From positions 36,895,052 through 36,959,051 of the forward strand of contig NC_052018.1 of assembly GCF_015832195.1 (NCBI RefSeq): DNA of 64,000 nt, in the 5' to 3' direction. A program made the translations under genes and the position numbers. The notes beneath the pieces are model-generated. The model did no database searches. It saw only the letters and a program-made list of their open reading frames with translations, and was not told the origin of the DNA. Source of the stretch: Motacilla alba alba. Taxonomy: Eukaryota > Chordata > Aves > Passeriformes > Motacillidae. Shown in pieces: positions 1-10,955 of the stretch (positions within the stretch are counted from its first letter, which is position 1; each line of letters opens with the position of its first letter).

Positions 1-54
1 GTACTTAGAAATTCCTAAACCAAAAATGTACTGATTTAACTGTGGATTACATAC

Positions 55-247
55 CTGCTCTTCAGAAACATGCTGTAGTCTAGGCAGCACAACGCCACAG
101 ACAGCTACTACGCGTGCAGAGAGGTCGCCCGACACTATGTGCCCTTGTGTATAGTGCAGTTCTTTCTCCTTTTGCCAAAATGAGGAGTCCAGATTAGCCA
201 AAACTAAGGCTTGTTCCACATTCTGCAGCTGAGATTCTTCTAGCAAC
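55..247 (-). CDS. MDN1: MDN1 coding exon 5
   Basis: It begins after acceptor TTTCACAG with LLEESQLQNVEQALVLAN and ends at ...HVSEEQ with donor CAG|GTATGT, phase 0. The intron before it (248-324) is only 77 bp. The rest of the gene lies to the left of the window. Confidence 0.94.
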
Positions 248-3200
248 CTGTGAAATCCATGTGTGTTAACTGAGCTGAAAGCCATCAAGAAAAAAAAAGT
301 GTTCAAGATTTTAAAAGTCCTTACTTCAGTCTGAAATGTATCAGCTCCTCAGGATTGAATATCTTCTTCAGGAAAGACAATTTATGCTCATCGCTCATGC
401 ATGTAACCAGAGCAAGACAGTTTGAAGTATACCTAAAAATTACATTTAGAACAAAATATGTCAAAACAGTTTTAAGGAATGTAGTTTGACAACTGTCAGT
501 TGCATACCAAAATATCAAGTTTGGAAAAACGTGCAGAAAACTTTATTCATAGAAATTATTTTAGCACTATGCTTAACATTCTTTCAGATTAGACAAATAT
601 CTCAGAACTGAGGAAAGCAATTCTATCACGGCACAGTTTTAATTTATGCACCAATTAGCTAACATTTCTCTGAAGAACTGAATTATCAGCAGAAATGTAA
701 TAATGGAATGCACTTTCCTAAGTAAATGAAGGTTAACATATGAGACAAGCAAAATGAAGTCATCTCTGCCCATTTTTTTCTCCTACCATTTCCCTTCCAA
801 AACTGCATTTCATGCTATTTCTAAAGTAAACTTAATGCAATGAAATCAATTCTGAGTGCCTAAAAAAGCCAAGAACTCCCAAGTTGTGACTACATAAAGC
901 TGTCCTGCAACAAAGGAGTGTATAATAGACATCATAAACCAGTTCTCACTCATTATAATGCTGTTTTTAACTTCCAATAACAAATTTTTCAAGAAGTATG
1001 ATGGGGCGAAGGAAGAGATGGGGGGGAAGGCAGAAGACAAATGTTTAAGAGTCAGCTCATTCACTTACTTAAGACTGTTGGTTGAACACCAGGTAAACCA
1101 ATTCTATCCAGTGAATTACAAGTTCTCTCTCTTTTTCTGACACTAACTATGTAATTTTGGAGAGCTTCACAAATGACTGATAGATTTGAAAACACTCTTG
1201 ATTCTGCCCTTCCTAAATTATACACCTTACTGAAATTATGTGCTACTAACACAACTCAGAATTTATGTTTTAAAAAGTGAAGACTATTAAACATCTTTTT
1301 AAAAATAAAAGGCACTATCAATACTAAATAAGGTAGAGCATGTGATTAGGCTGAAGCCCTGTGGGCAGACACCTAGCATGAAAGATCTGACCAAAATCCC
1401 ACACGAAACCTGTAACAAGGCCAATACAATGTGCAGCTTAAATAAGCTATGTTTAACAGATGCTGAGAAATCAACACACAAACAACTGGAAAAAGAAAAC
1501 CAACTTGGGCAAACTGAAATAATTTGGAAAGATTCTCTAGATCATAGTTTTAAGCACTACTAAGTGCTAGTCTGAAATTCACTTTGTGATAGATCACTAC
1601 CGCTTTCACAAAAGGTCAGTTAAGGAGTACAGATATCATTGGTACAGATTCCTGGTATTACTTGAAGATGCTTTTTATTGCATTGTTAATTACAATTCAA
1701 GATACAGATACAGCTATTCAATGAAGAAGATTTGGAGGTTTTAACTTACCAACGGACTAAAGTGTCATGACTCCTTAGGAGTGGAACACACACACTCCAG
1801 TCCCACAGTTCCCGGAAAACTGATGGCTCCTTCTGTAAAAATCTGTAGGCGGCCTCCATGAGGTCCCGTAACTTCATTCGTCTGCGCCCATACCTGACTG
1901 TGTTTGCATCTGAGCTCTCCAGGAAAAGCCTCTGGAAAACTGGTGATGTAGTTTTAAAGTATCTTAGAGCAAATCTTTAGAATAGAGAGTGAAAGAGATA
2001 GAACACAAACATGTAAGTCAGAAGAAAGAAAACCAGGCACTAATAAATATGTCAGGGCAACAGGTCCTAAGACAGTAATTGAGAGTAGCAACAACTAAGG
2101 CCTGTAATTAATTTCATCCACACATGGGAAAGACAACCACTTCAGCAGTCAGCAGATAACAGACACTTCACCTGATTAGAAATCATTACTTAATTATCAA
2201 GGGGAAACAGTACTGCCTTTGGTGAAAACTCTTTGATTGCTCTTGTTTACTGAAAAAGTAATACAGATTCTTACTTACGCAACTTCATATTCTACCAGCC
2301 TAGAGGTCTAACATTAAACTCAGAGATTTTGGTTGTGAACTATTTTCAGGCTGTTTTGCTTTTCTGTAGATGACAGGTGAAAGTCAAATTGCATCTTACA
2401 ACACGATTTAATCAAAGCAAACTGTGTTTGAGACTTGTATTTACTTAATAATTATTTGTGTTCAAAACGCATTTGTTACTGTGGGAGACAATTCAAATTC
2501 CGACGCTGCCTCTCTTCCCCAGGGCACACCAGCAAGCACATACTGCCTGGCTGAAATGGTAACTGCAATGTTAATGGGTAGTGATGCCTCAAATCATTGG
2601 CCATTTGCAAAAGCAGCAGTGCTTTGCTGAGGATGTGCAGGGCCACAGCCCAGGGGCAGAGGGGGTGAGCACCCATCACCCAGGGCTACAAGCAGGGGTT
2701 TGGGCCACATCTGGAAGAGACCAGTAAGGAGCAAATCCTGCAAGGTGGGATAATGCTTTTTATCATGACAATGTCCTCCCTTATGCAAGTGGCTCAGGTG
2801 TGAAGACTCCCCTCGGGGAAATACCGGGACATTCACACTGAAGGCTTTCATCCCTCCCGATGGGGCATAACTGGCTCAGCCACCTTAGAGGCAGCTGTCA
2901 CGTCTTAGGAGGAGTCATGAAACAAAGATCCCCGAAGTGCCCCCAGATTCACTTTTAGGAACTTCCATCAGAGAACTGGTCATGATCCACAGTGCTGCAA
3001 CACAGCGTAAAACTCTTCCCCAGGGGAGGTACCTGGGCATTCCCACCTGAACCCGAGTGTTTATTAACCCAATAAATTTTGTGTTCCACGGGCTTCCCCC
3101 ACCTCCTGACGGATCAACACTTCGACCATCACTTAGACCAATGGATATCGAAACTGCAACAACAAAGTCTTGCCACAGGAACCGTGGGTAGAGAGATCTC

Positions 3201-6200
3201 TCTATTCTTATCTTCTTTCTTTTCCTTTATACGGTTTTTTAAGTGTCTTTTTTTATGCTTATATATTGCCGTATTTCTACAGATAATAACTAAAACGGCT
3301 ACATATCTCCTTTCCATTGCAACCAAATAGTTCTAAAATAAACAAAACACCAGTATAAATACCAGATCTAAAATATAAAAAAACACCGGTCAGTCAGCGT
3401 CCTTCTCTCTAATCCATCCCAAAGGATCTATTAACAAAAAACTGATTTACCCTGCCTCCAGGGGCAGGTTGTAACACTTCCTAAATTCAAGCATCGGCAT
3501 CTCATTACTCACGGCAGCACATCAGGGTGGTCAGCAACCAGCTTGCTCATTGCTACACAGAGCCTTTCATGCCGATCGTGGTTGATTTGGCCACCAGCTT
3601 TGATAGCTTCTGCATTTCTTTCCAACAAATCCAGCAGGATGGGCCGAACCTGACGGCCGATCAATAGAGTACATTCTTTATCCAGCAATAACTGCGCTAA
3701 AGTATTGAGGATGCACTGACGATCCTGTTGAGTCCAAACCTAAAGGAATGGGAAGTGAAAACAGGTTAAATGGAAAATTATTTTGACTATTAACTTCAGA
3801 AATATTCATGCAGGAGTCAGAGTGAATTTTACAGGAACAAACAGTTCAAAACCAGAAGGGAGTCCAAAATCCCAAAGCAAGTATTCAATTGACACAGTTC
3901 TCAGTATTAAATTAAAAAAATGACAATACAGAAGGAGTAAGATGCAGAATGATACACTAAACAGGAATCACAAAGTAGTCCCAAAATCCTAAATTACATT
4001 TTACAACAGAAAGATAAAGCAATTTGTAATTTTTTTTTAAGAAAAAGATTGGGGAAATGTTGAAACAATTAATACATCTTCCTAGAATTTCCATTGATCT
4101 TAACAGCTTGGTCTCATGAGAGCCATACAACACTTAAGACATTAAACTTAACATTTAAACTTGTTTCATGTTCACTATCTCTTCACAAAAAAAAGAAGCA
4201 TTCAGTCAGTCAGGATCACAGCCTTATTTTCATAGTTCTGACAAGAATTACAGCAAGGAAAGCTCTTAACAAGAAGCAGCTTGTATCTGCAGTTTTGAAG
4301 TTGAAATCCTTTTTCTTTTTATACTGTTATACAGAAATGGTCATTTGGTTCTTTAAACTACAAGAAAAACACATTCACATCTGCTGGAAGAAAGAAAAAA
4401 AAAACCCAAGCCAATACACCTTAACCTCTTATCTCCCCTGCCTAATGCCCCTAGCCCTCCTAACTTTGTTACTGACAAACAACCCATTTCTTATATCTTA
4501 CCCTTAAATATCTCTCTCTTTGAGCTCATATTACTACCCAAGCATCTCTCCACTTCCATGATGGTTAACACATAGCACAGTACAAGTTATTAAGTAATTT
4601 TGAAAATTAGGATTATGAATTTGCACTGTAGTGGTTTTGCTCTCAACGCTCCCCTCCCTTACTGAGTGAACCCTTACCCGGTTCAAGACAGAAATATTCT
4701 GTAATTCAGGTAGTCTTTTGTTTCAGCACCGCATGCAGCCAATTCCTGCTTCTCCTAGGCTTTAGTTACTCCATTAAGACCTGTTCCTGGTCTCACCATC
4801 TGAGGGATGGTTTCATTTTTACAAGAGTGCAGGTGTCCTTTGATTATACCAATACACACCCTTCTAGAACACATGCAAACCATCAAGTTCCTTGGTCTCC
4901 TGAATTTGAAAAGACATTCATCCCCATACAGCATTAAGAATACCAGTGAGGTGTGTACACTACAAATATCAAACCCATCACATTAATTGCAACCTGTTTC
5001 TTACAGGCCTCGTGTTTGCTTCTGCAGAACATAAGTTTATCTGCCTCTCATCTATCACAGCAGCATCAGAAATAATTTTTAAAATGGACCAAGGCCCTGC
5101 TCATTACAGGGAGTCAGACTTTGAGTGGCAAAATGACTAATAAGCTGTTCCAAGACAGAATGGCTCAAGAGAACCAGAAATAAACTCAACTAGAAAAAAA
5201 CAAAAAGTACCTCGAATTTTCAATCAATTACATCTTTGGCTACCCAAACGAGGCACAACAGGCTGCCTAATTTATTAACCAGAGCTTTGAATATCAAATA
5301 AAGCCAGTTAACAATAAAATAATAAATAATGTGACTGATTCAGTAAAATTCTGTATTTACATGTTTACTGTGCAAAAACTTCATGCTGTTTAGCAATTTT
5401 GTGAGAGGAAGCAGTTTTTTAACCATTGTGTGCAGTACCCTTAGGACTTATAAAACTGTTCAAAAATCACAGTGGCAACATTTTCATTCTACAAAGAGAC
5501 TCTTTATCTGACTTCAGACCTAAATGAAAAATGCTACGGAGAAGCATAATACTGTCAGAGGGGGTAATTTTTAACCAAACATGGCTTTATGAAATACCAG
5601 CTTTCTCAACCAATAGCAATAGACAGCTGATCTGAAAGCGTTCAAGTCTGGGATAGTCAAATCTGCACACGGGGTTCCAAACAGCTGCTTTAAGAAAGCA
5701 TCATAAAAGACTGTGCCTAAAAGCACACAACACACACACACTGAGTCTATTATTAAAGAGACACGTGAAGCAGACACACGGCTAGGACTGAGACCTGAGT
5801 CAGACACGATCCCAGTCGCTGCTCCAGCAGCAGGATGCACATCTCCTTCCCAACTCCCAGAGCACATGTGCTCAGAGCACACAGGGTACAGAAATCTTTA
5901 ATAATACCTGGCTTAATCCAAACTCTAAATTCATAAAAGAAAGGATCACAGCAACGAGCAAGCTGGTACCACATGAAATCCACATTTCTGTTCACGACGC
6001 ACAGGTTACACCAGACACAGATTTAACACTGGGATACTCCTAAAGAGTTGAGAGGGCATGAGGGCCACACATGGAAATCTTTCTTCCCGTCCACCACAGG
6101 AAGTGTTGTTCTCGTCTCTGTTCCCTCACACAACAGCTGTGTGATTGTGCAGCAACCACATTAGCAATAGGATCCAAATGAATCCTTCTTACAAAAGTCT

Positions 6201-9200
6201 TACACTTCGTGGGAAAGCTGAATGCATTTTCCAAATCGGCACTTTTACTGGGATCAAGATAAGAGAAGCAACACAAAGGTGTGGCTTGGTCTTGGGAAGA
6301 GGTTAAAAGAAAACGGAGCAGCACCACTCTTTGGCAGCTGCTCAGTTCAGCAAGATAAACCAAAACAGGAGCCCGCACTCTTCCTACAACCCACACAGTT
6401 CAAGGGAAAGAAAAAAAAAAAAAAGCAGGGGTGATACGAAGTCTCACAAGCTGGAGCTTCCTGAACCTTCTGCAACACATCTGTGACAGAGTTGGACAAA
6501 TCTCTCCCTTACAAGAGGGGATGCAAGCAAGAAGTTTCTCGTTGACTGACATAAGGTGTGCCAAAAATCACAGGTTTTCAAAACACAGCAAAAGTAGATG
6601 ACAATACAGCCCAAGATGGAAGCCAAAGTGCAATATACCTTCCCTTATTTCTAACGCTGCAAGATGTAAAGTCTAACTAATCTTTCAAGCAAAATGTTGA
6701 AGTTATATTTTAGTACGAAAAAAAATTCTGTCTTAGTTGCCAGAGCATCAGGATATTTTTCTGACAGACAATGGGTAACTGTGTGAATTTGAGACCACTA
6801 AGTCATCCCCTTTTCCCTACATTTATTAATATAAAGGAATAAAGGCATTTCTCAACATCAAATGCTAAGACTGAAGGCCTCTAAATAAGAGCTTAGAATA
6901 ATTATTAGAACAAATTTCACTGCTACGTAGAAAAATGAAATGCAAAATGAAGGATGCCAACATAAACCACCAACAAATTAAAAAAGAAAAATCAAGAATG
7001 GTGTGCTCAAGAGCTCCTGTTCACTTACAAAGGTTGCATGAACTAAATAGAAGAAACATCCAAAGCGGTTAGGTTCTTTGATACATAAATTTCCATATAA
7101 GCACTGTGGTAGATGCAAAGGACAGAAACCACTAAGGGTGTTTTTGCATTAAAGTTCCATTCCTAGGAGTGTTTTAACCTTCTCAGTGATTAACTTCTCT
7201 GCTAAAATTACATGATCACAGGCATCCAAAATTCATACATTCACACAAAATTCACATTCAGATTCTACACAGGAGGACTTTCTGGCAGACCTTTGGTAAC
7301 TCAGAGCCAAAAGCACATTCCAGCAGTTTGTGGAGACCTATTGCTCCTACGGTTTGCTTAAATTATTCAAAAATGTAAATGTGTGGAACAAAGATGAGAG
7401 CTCTTCATCCCATCTTTCTCATTAAGAGTACAGAAATTTGCTGTGTCTTTGCAGAGTTCATGGTATATACAAATACTTTACAGAAAAGGCTCTAATTCTA
7501 TCCCATAGCCAAACACGGGGAACAAAACCTTCCATGGCCACATGAACTGTGCCGTACTATGAACCTCAAAAGACTGCTCCTTACTTGCTCCAGTTGTGAG
7601 CAAGTTTCATTCCTTCATGGAATACTGTTGAAGAAATATGTTGCCAGAAAGACATAACAAAGCTGTAGAGCAAAGAGAGCTCTACATTTCCAGAATGCCT
7701 GCTTCCTAGGTTATATACAAAGCAGGTATGACGTTTAGAGATGGTTTTGTTTACTGGCAAGACAAGCTTAAAATAATCCTAGAGCTGTAGCTTCCAATCC
7801 TGGAAACAGCAATTCAGTTTTCAAAAGGATGTGCCACTGTTAAATAATGCGCTGTTCCAGGCTCCCTCTATACAATCACTCTTTAGGAATTTCCACCAGC
7901 AAGGCTTTTAAACCTGAAGCATTTCTCCGAGCTGTCACCGAAAGGGAAAGGGCACAGTGTCTTTCCCAAGCTCGGATCTCGGTGACTCACTTCTGGCTCG
8001 CTGCTCCATCTGTCTGCTACAACTTGTATCCACATCATCCCCCTTTCCATTTCACAGCAGCTTCCCTCTCTTGAAAAGCAACTCCTCATCACTGCTTCCC
8101 ACAAATTAGCTTCCACTCAGGACTGTATATTCATGTCAATTTTACTTTGATCCTGTGATTTGCAGAGACAGAAGAAAGAGCCATCTGTCTACCAACAAAG
8201 AACCTAGAGTACCAGTATGAAAGCCTTCCCCAACCATAACTGCGACAGCAACTCAGGCTGAAAGCCAATGTTCTGAAAAAATATGATACTTCCGACTTTT
8301 CATGTTCAAACAACTGGGACATTTCCTAGACACTCAAAGAGAAACAGAGACTTTGAGCCCCAAAATGTGTACACATCTAAGGGGCTTCAAAACCTCTATC
8401 ACGAAAAGTATTAATAAAACAATATCTGATGTGCTGATATCCTGTTACGACATGTTCTCAAGCATTTCAGAGCAAGAAAGGAGATGGGTCTTAACTCTCC
8501 TAGAAAGCAGGGGTGCCTCTCAGAGGTAAGGCAGCCTAGGCATGAAGGTGACTATAGGACCATGTTTTCAGCATCACTGCAATCTGGAGACTGTGATTTT
8601 TAAAAAATCCCTCAAAGCAAAGCCTAGAAAATCCATGCCTTTTTTATCCCACGTGCTGTTTTAAGGTAATTAAAGAAGACACGCAAAACAGCAGCAGGGC
8701 AGAGACTAGTTACTGTCTCAGAGCTTGATAACAAAATACCACCGCTCGCTGTCACGCTTCCGGAGTCACCTTAGGGGGCATGGAATGGCTTGAAGATTTT
8801 AACTGCGGGCCGAGACGCAATAGGATGGGTACCAGGAGACAGAAGAGGACCTTCTTCATGGGCTGCACCCGCGCATCCCCGAAACGCGAGAGGACGGCAA
8901 GAACCAGGGAGAGAGAGAGAGGGAGAGAGCGGGGATCAGCTCCCGCCGGCTGCCCGAGGGCCAGGGACGGCCGGGGGAGTCGGGCACACACAGAGCTGCC
9001 GGGAGGAGATGGCGGCACGGGGGAGGCAGAGGGGTGCGCTCCCTTCGCTCCACAGTGGCCGCTACGAGAGCCTCCCTGACGGCGGGAGTACGGACGCCCG
9101 GGGGCTGCCACCGCGCGCCGCACCGCCCGCTCCTCACCTGCTTGGCCACGAATCTGCTCAGCTCCACGCCGCTCTTCTCGTTCCTGCGCGCCACCAGCTG

Positions 9201-9239
9201 CAGGGGCTCGGCCAGGCGGAGCCGCAGCTCGGCCGCCAT
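55..9239 (-). CDS. MDN1: MDN1 (midasin), N-terminal part: five coding exons, gene continues past the left edge
   Basis: Midasin is the giant dynein-like AAA+ ATPase that removes assembly factors from pre-60S ribosomal particles in nucleolus and nucleoplasm. Coding exons read on the minus strand are 9239-9138, 3739-3513, 1974-1750, 432-325 and 247-55 (855 nt, 285 codons), with every junction keeping the frame and having GT/AG ends. The translation matches my memory of vertebrate MDN1, for example NEKSGVELSRF, VWTQQDRQC, RELWDWSVCVPLLRSHDTL and NCLALVTCMSDEHKLSFLKK. Start: the ATG at 9239 puts 19 residues before NEKS, the same as in the human protein; an in-frame ATG 13 codons upstream (9278) is possible but less likely. 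Only the N-terminal region before the AAA ring is present; the full protein is about 5,600 aa. It is transcribed divergently from CASP8AP2 out of one CpG island. Confidence 0.96.
325..432 (-). CDS. MDN1: MDN1 coding exon 4
   Basis: After acceptor TTTTTAG it reads YTSNCLALVTCMSDEHKLS and ends in IHFRL plus two bases of a Lys codon at donor AA|GTAAGG (phase 2). It has 108 nt and is very close to the mammalian sequence. Confidence 0.95.
433..1749 (-). other. MDN1: MDN1 intron 3
   Basis: AT-rich 1.3-kb intron. I see no repeat, RNA gene or further exon in it. Confidence 0.85.
1750..1974 (-). CDS. MDN1: MDN1 coding exon 3
   Basis: Its first base completes the proline codon. It then reads FALRYFKTTSPVFQRLFLES to TLVRW, with the Trp codon split at donor TTG|GTAAGTT (phase 2). 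Conserved words are GRRRMKLRDLMEAA and RELWDWSVCVPLL. Confidence 0.95.
1975..3512 (-). other. MDN1: MDN1 intron 2
   Basis: About half of this 1.5-kb intron (roughly 2484-3345) is a GC-richer block that looks like an unidentified dispersed repeat and is listed separately. The rest is plain AT-rich intron. Confidence 0.8.
2484..3345. repeat. Unclassified interspersed-repeat candidate in MDN1 intron 2
   Basis: The block is clearly GC-richer than its surroundings. It carries AATAAA near 3071 followed by a T/G-rich stretch, as in an LTR R/U5 region, then CpG-containing sequence and pyrimidine-rich tracts. I found no convincing target duplication and could not match it to a family from memory. An LTR-type origin is a guess and the ends are approximate. 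Confidence 0.3.
3513..3739 (-). CDS. MDN1: MDN1 coding exon 2
   Basis: It starts after a pyrimidine-rich acceptor (CCTTTAG) with VWTQQDRQCILNTLAQ and ends GVTG-like phase 2 at CTGCC|GTGAGT, inside the proline codon of the VLPF motif. It encodes a leucine-rich helical part of the N-terminal region and has 227 nt. Confidence 0.95.
3740..9137 (-). other. MDN1: MDN1 intron 1
   Basis: This 5.4-kb intron is AT-rich except near its start, where the CpG island reaches to about 8760. A short GA-rich simple repeat sits near 8906-8932. Isolated TGASTCA words occur at about 5797 and 7983. I see no exon, RNA gene or recognisable transposon; the open frames in it look like chance. Confidence 0.85.
9138..9239 (-). 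CDS. MDN1: MDN1 coding exon 1
   Basis: It encodes residues 1-34, from MAAELRL to FVAKQ, and ends in phase 0 at donor CAG|GTGAGG. The start context has G at -3 and G at +4. It lies inside the CpG island. Confidence 0.95.
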
Positions 9240-9739
9240 CCCGCTGCCGCTTGTCCCGCGGCGGCGGCAGGGGCGCACCGCGCAGCACGTGCGGCGGACG
9301 CGGCACCACCGACTTCCGCTCCGCCGCCGTCACGGGAAGCGCGGCCGCCGCACCGCCCCGCGCCGCCCCCCGCCCTGCCGGACTACAGCTCCCGGCGTGC
9401 ACCGCGCCGCCACCCCCCTCCCGCCGCGGGCGCCGTCCGGGAGCGGAGCGAGGCTCTCCCGCTGGCTCCGAGCGCTGGAGCCCCGCGCGTGGGGGGCTGC
9501 GTTCGCCGTGCCCTTGGCTTTCCCTGCTCTCTGCTCCCCGGAGAGCCATCTGCCGCTGCTGCCGCGGGACTCGCCCGCCCGCGAGCCCTTTAAATCTGGG
9601 TCAGGGTGGCGGCCGAGGGCGGGCGCTGACGGACGCGGCAGCGGGTGGCCCCGGCTCGGGCGGCAGGAGCGTTACGCCCCCGGCGGCAGCCGCTCGCGGA
9701 GGCCGAGCGCGGCTGTCGGGCGGTAACGATGTCCCTGCA

Positions 9740-9834
9740 GGGGTTTGGCAGCGGGATCGCCGACAGCAGCAGCCGCCGGGATTAAACCTTGGGCTTCCCG
9801 GGAGCGCCGCCGCAGCAGCGCGGAAAGACAACAG
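9740..9834 (+). other. CASP8AP2: Candidate CASP8AP2 noncoding first exon (a)
   Basis: The sequence ends in a strong donor, AACAG|GTAAGC, that can join the acceptor at 10878-10879. The 5' limit is a guess. The direction and place fit a noncoding first exon divergent from MDN1. Confidence 0.5.
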
Positions 9835-10031
9835 GTAAGCGCGCGTGTGTCGTGCGGCACAGCCCCGGGCAACCTCCGGCGGCCGCGGCCCAGGCCGACG
9901 TGACCAGTGATTGCCGTCAGCTCCGGGCCGGAGCAGGCGGGAGGCTCCCGGCTCGTCCCGCCGGGAGCGGCGCGCGATTTCCCGCGCTCGGGGCTGGGCC
10001 GGGATGGGGCCCGCGGTCGGGAAGGGGCGAG

Positions 10032-10061
10032 GGGGCGGGGCCACAGCGGAGGGGGCGGGGC
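10032..10061 (+). promoter_or_regulatory. Two GC boxes (Sp1-type)
   Basis: GGGGCGGGGC occurs at 10032-10041 and again at 10052-10061, 20 bp apart, just upstream of the E2F palindrome. This arrangement is common in promoters of S-phase genes. Confidence 0.6.
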
Positions 10062-10084
10062 GCGGTCGCCCCGCGCGCCTTACT

Positions 10085-10094
10085 TTGGCGCCAA
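10085..10094. promoter_or_regulatory. E2F-type palindrome TTGGCGCCAA
   Basis: A perfect 10-bp palindrome, with TTTGGCGCC read on the plus strand, matching the E2F consensus TTTSSCGC on both strands. It lies 132 bp upstream of the candidate donor at 10217. FLASH acts in S-phase histone mRNA production, so E2F control of CASP8AP2 is plausible; occupancy is not shown. Confidence 0.6.
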
Positions 10095-10119
10095 CTGCTC
10101 GGGGCTGGGGGTGGGGTTT

Positions 10120-10217
10120 GCCGGCGTCACGGCGGCGGACGCGCCGTGCGGCTGCGGCCGTTGGCTGGCGCGGCGCTGGCCCCGCCCCCCGCGCCTGGCC
10201 TGCGGCGGCGGCGGCCG
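10120..10217 (+). other. CASP8AP2: Candidate alternative CASP8AP2 noncoding first exon (b)
   Basis: A GGC-repeat-rich stretch ends in GGCCG|GTGAGC, a good donor, downstream of the two GC boxes and the E2F palindrome. The start is a guess. It could be used instead of exon (a). Confidence 0.35.
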
Positions 10218-10879
10218 GTGAGCGCTGCCGGCCCTGCGCGCGCCCCGCCGCACCGCGCCCCGGGCACAGCCTGCCCGCCACCCGGCCGGGGCTACCCCCA
10301 CCCGACCCCCGGGAGGGCCCCGGCTCTTCCGCCGCGGCACGAATTGGGGCGGGCGGGAGCCCCTTCCCGCCTGTGCAGGGAGGGCTGGGAGCGAGTGAAG
10401 AAGAGCTGCTGCCTCTGAACGGGCTGGGGGCTGCTCAGCGCCTCTGCCTTGCCCCCTGCCAGCCCCCCGGCCCGGCACTGCTCTGGCTGGTGGTATCAGA
10501 CAACGGGAATTTGCTTTTAAATGGCCAGTAGGGAAAAAAATCAGAATTATCGAATCAGATTATTTTAACTGGGTAAGCTGCATGTTCGGATAACCTGTTC
10601 ATAGAATGCGGTGCTGATTTTCATATCAAAATTTCTTTGTAGGATCAATAAGTGCCAGTTGTACATCTTCAGGCTGCTTATTCAAGTAACAGATAACTTC
10701 TTACATTTCTTGTTACCTTCATCCAAGAGTTTTCTTACTCTAGTGCTGGATTTTACTGAAGAACAAGGGCCACATATAGCTCAGGTGTAATTCATGTAAC
10801 TCAAGATGCTGCTGCTCTATGTTGCTGTTCTGAAATTGTCGATTAATTGGTTCCCTTTGCTCTGATATTTTACTTGTAG

Positions 10880-10894
10880 ATGGGGAAGCCATAG
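10880..10894 (+). other. Four-codon upstream ORF in the CASP8AP2 leader
   Basis: The first three bases after the acceptor TTGTAG are ATG, opening a frame of four codons (Met-Gly-Lys-Pro) and a stop at 10892-10894, 12 nt before the main ATG. It would be present in every transcript that uses this acceptor. The Met codon context depends on which first exon is joined. Confidence 0.5.
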
Positions 10895-10906
10895 GGAGTT
10901 TGTATC

Positions 10907-10955
10907 ATGGCAGCGGATGAGGATGGACTGGGACTGTACGATATCCGCTACAGTG
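10907..10955 (+). CDS. CASP8AP2: CASP8AP2 coding exon 1
   Basis: The exon itself starts at 10880. Its coding part gives [16 protein letters not shown] and ends in phase 1 at donor AGTG|GTAAGA. The opening matches the MAADDDNGDG start of the human protein. Confidence 0.93.

Larger units (their letters stand above)
8760..10470. promoter_or_regulatory. CpG island, bidirectional MDN1/CASP8AP2 promoter
   Basis: A dense CpG, GC-rich block of about 1.7 kb in otherwise AT-rich DNA. The MDN1 start codon points left from 9239 and the candidate CASP8AP2 5' exons point right, ending at 9834 and perhaps 10217, so the transcription starts are probably less than 1 kb apart. The overlapping open frames here (several above 200 codons, both strands) come from the scarcity of stop codons in GC-rich DNA. 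Confidence 0.85.

Noticed and set aside
4094..4507. 137-codon plus-strand frame
   Set aside because: Lies in MDN1 intron 1, AT-rich, low-complexity Lys/Leu/Ser content, no known similarity.
8752..10531. Many overlapping open frames of 100-267 codons on both strands
   Set aside because: They lie in the CpG island, where stop codons are rare. Their products are Arg/Ala/Pro/Gly-rich with no conserved domain, except the first MDN1 exon.
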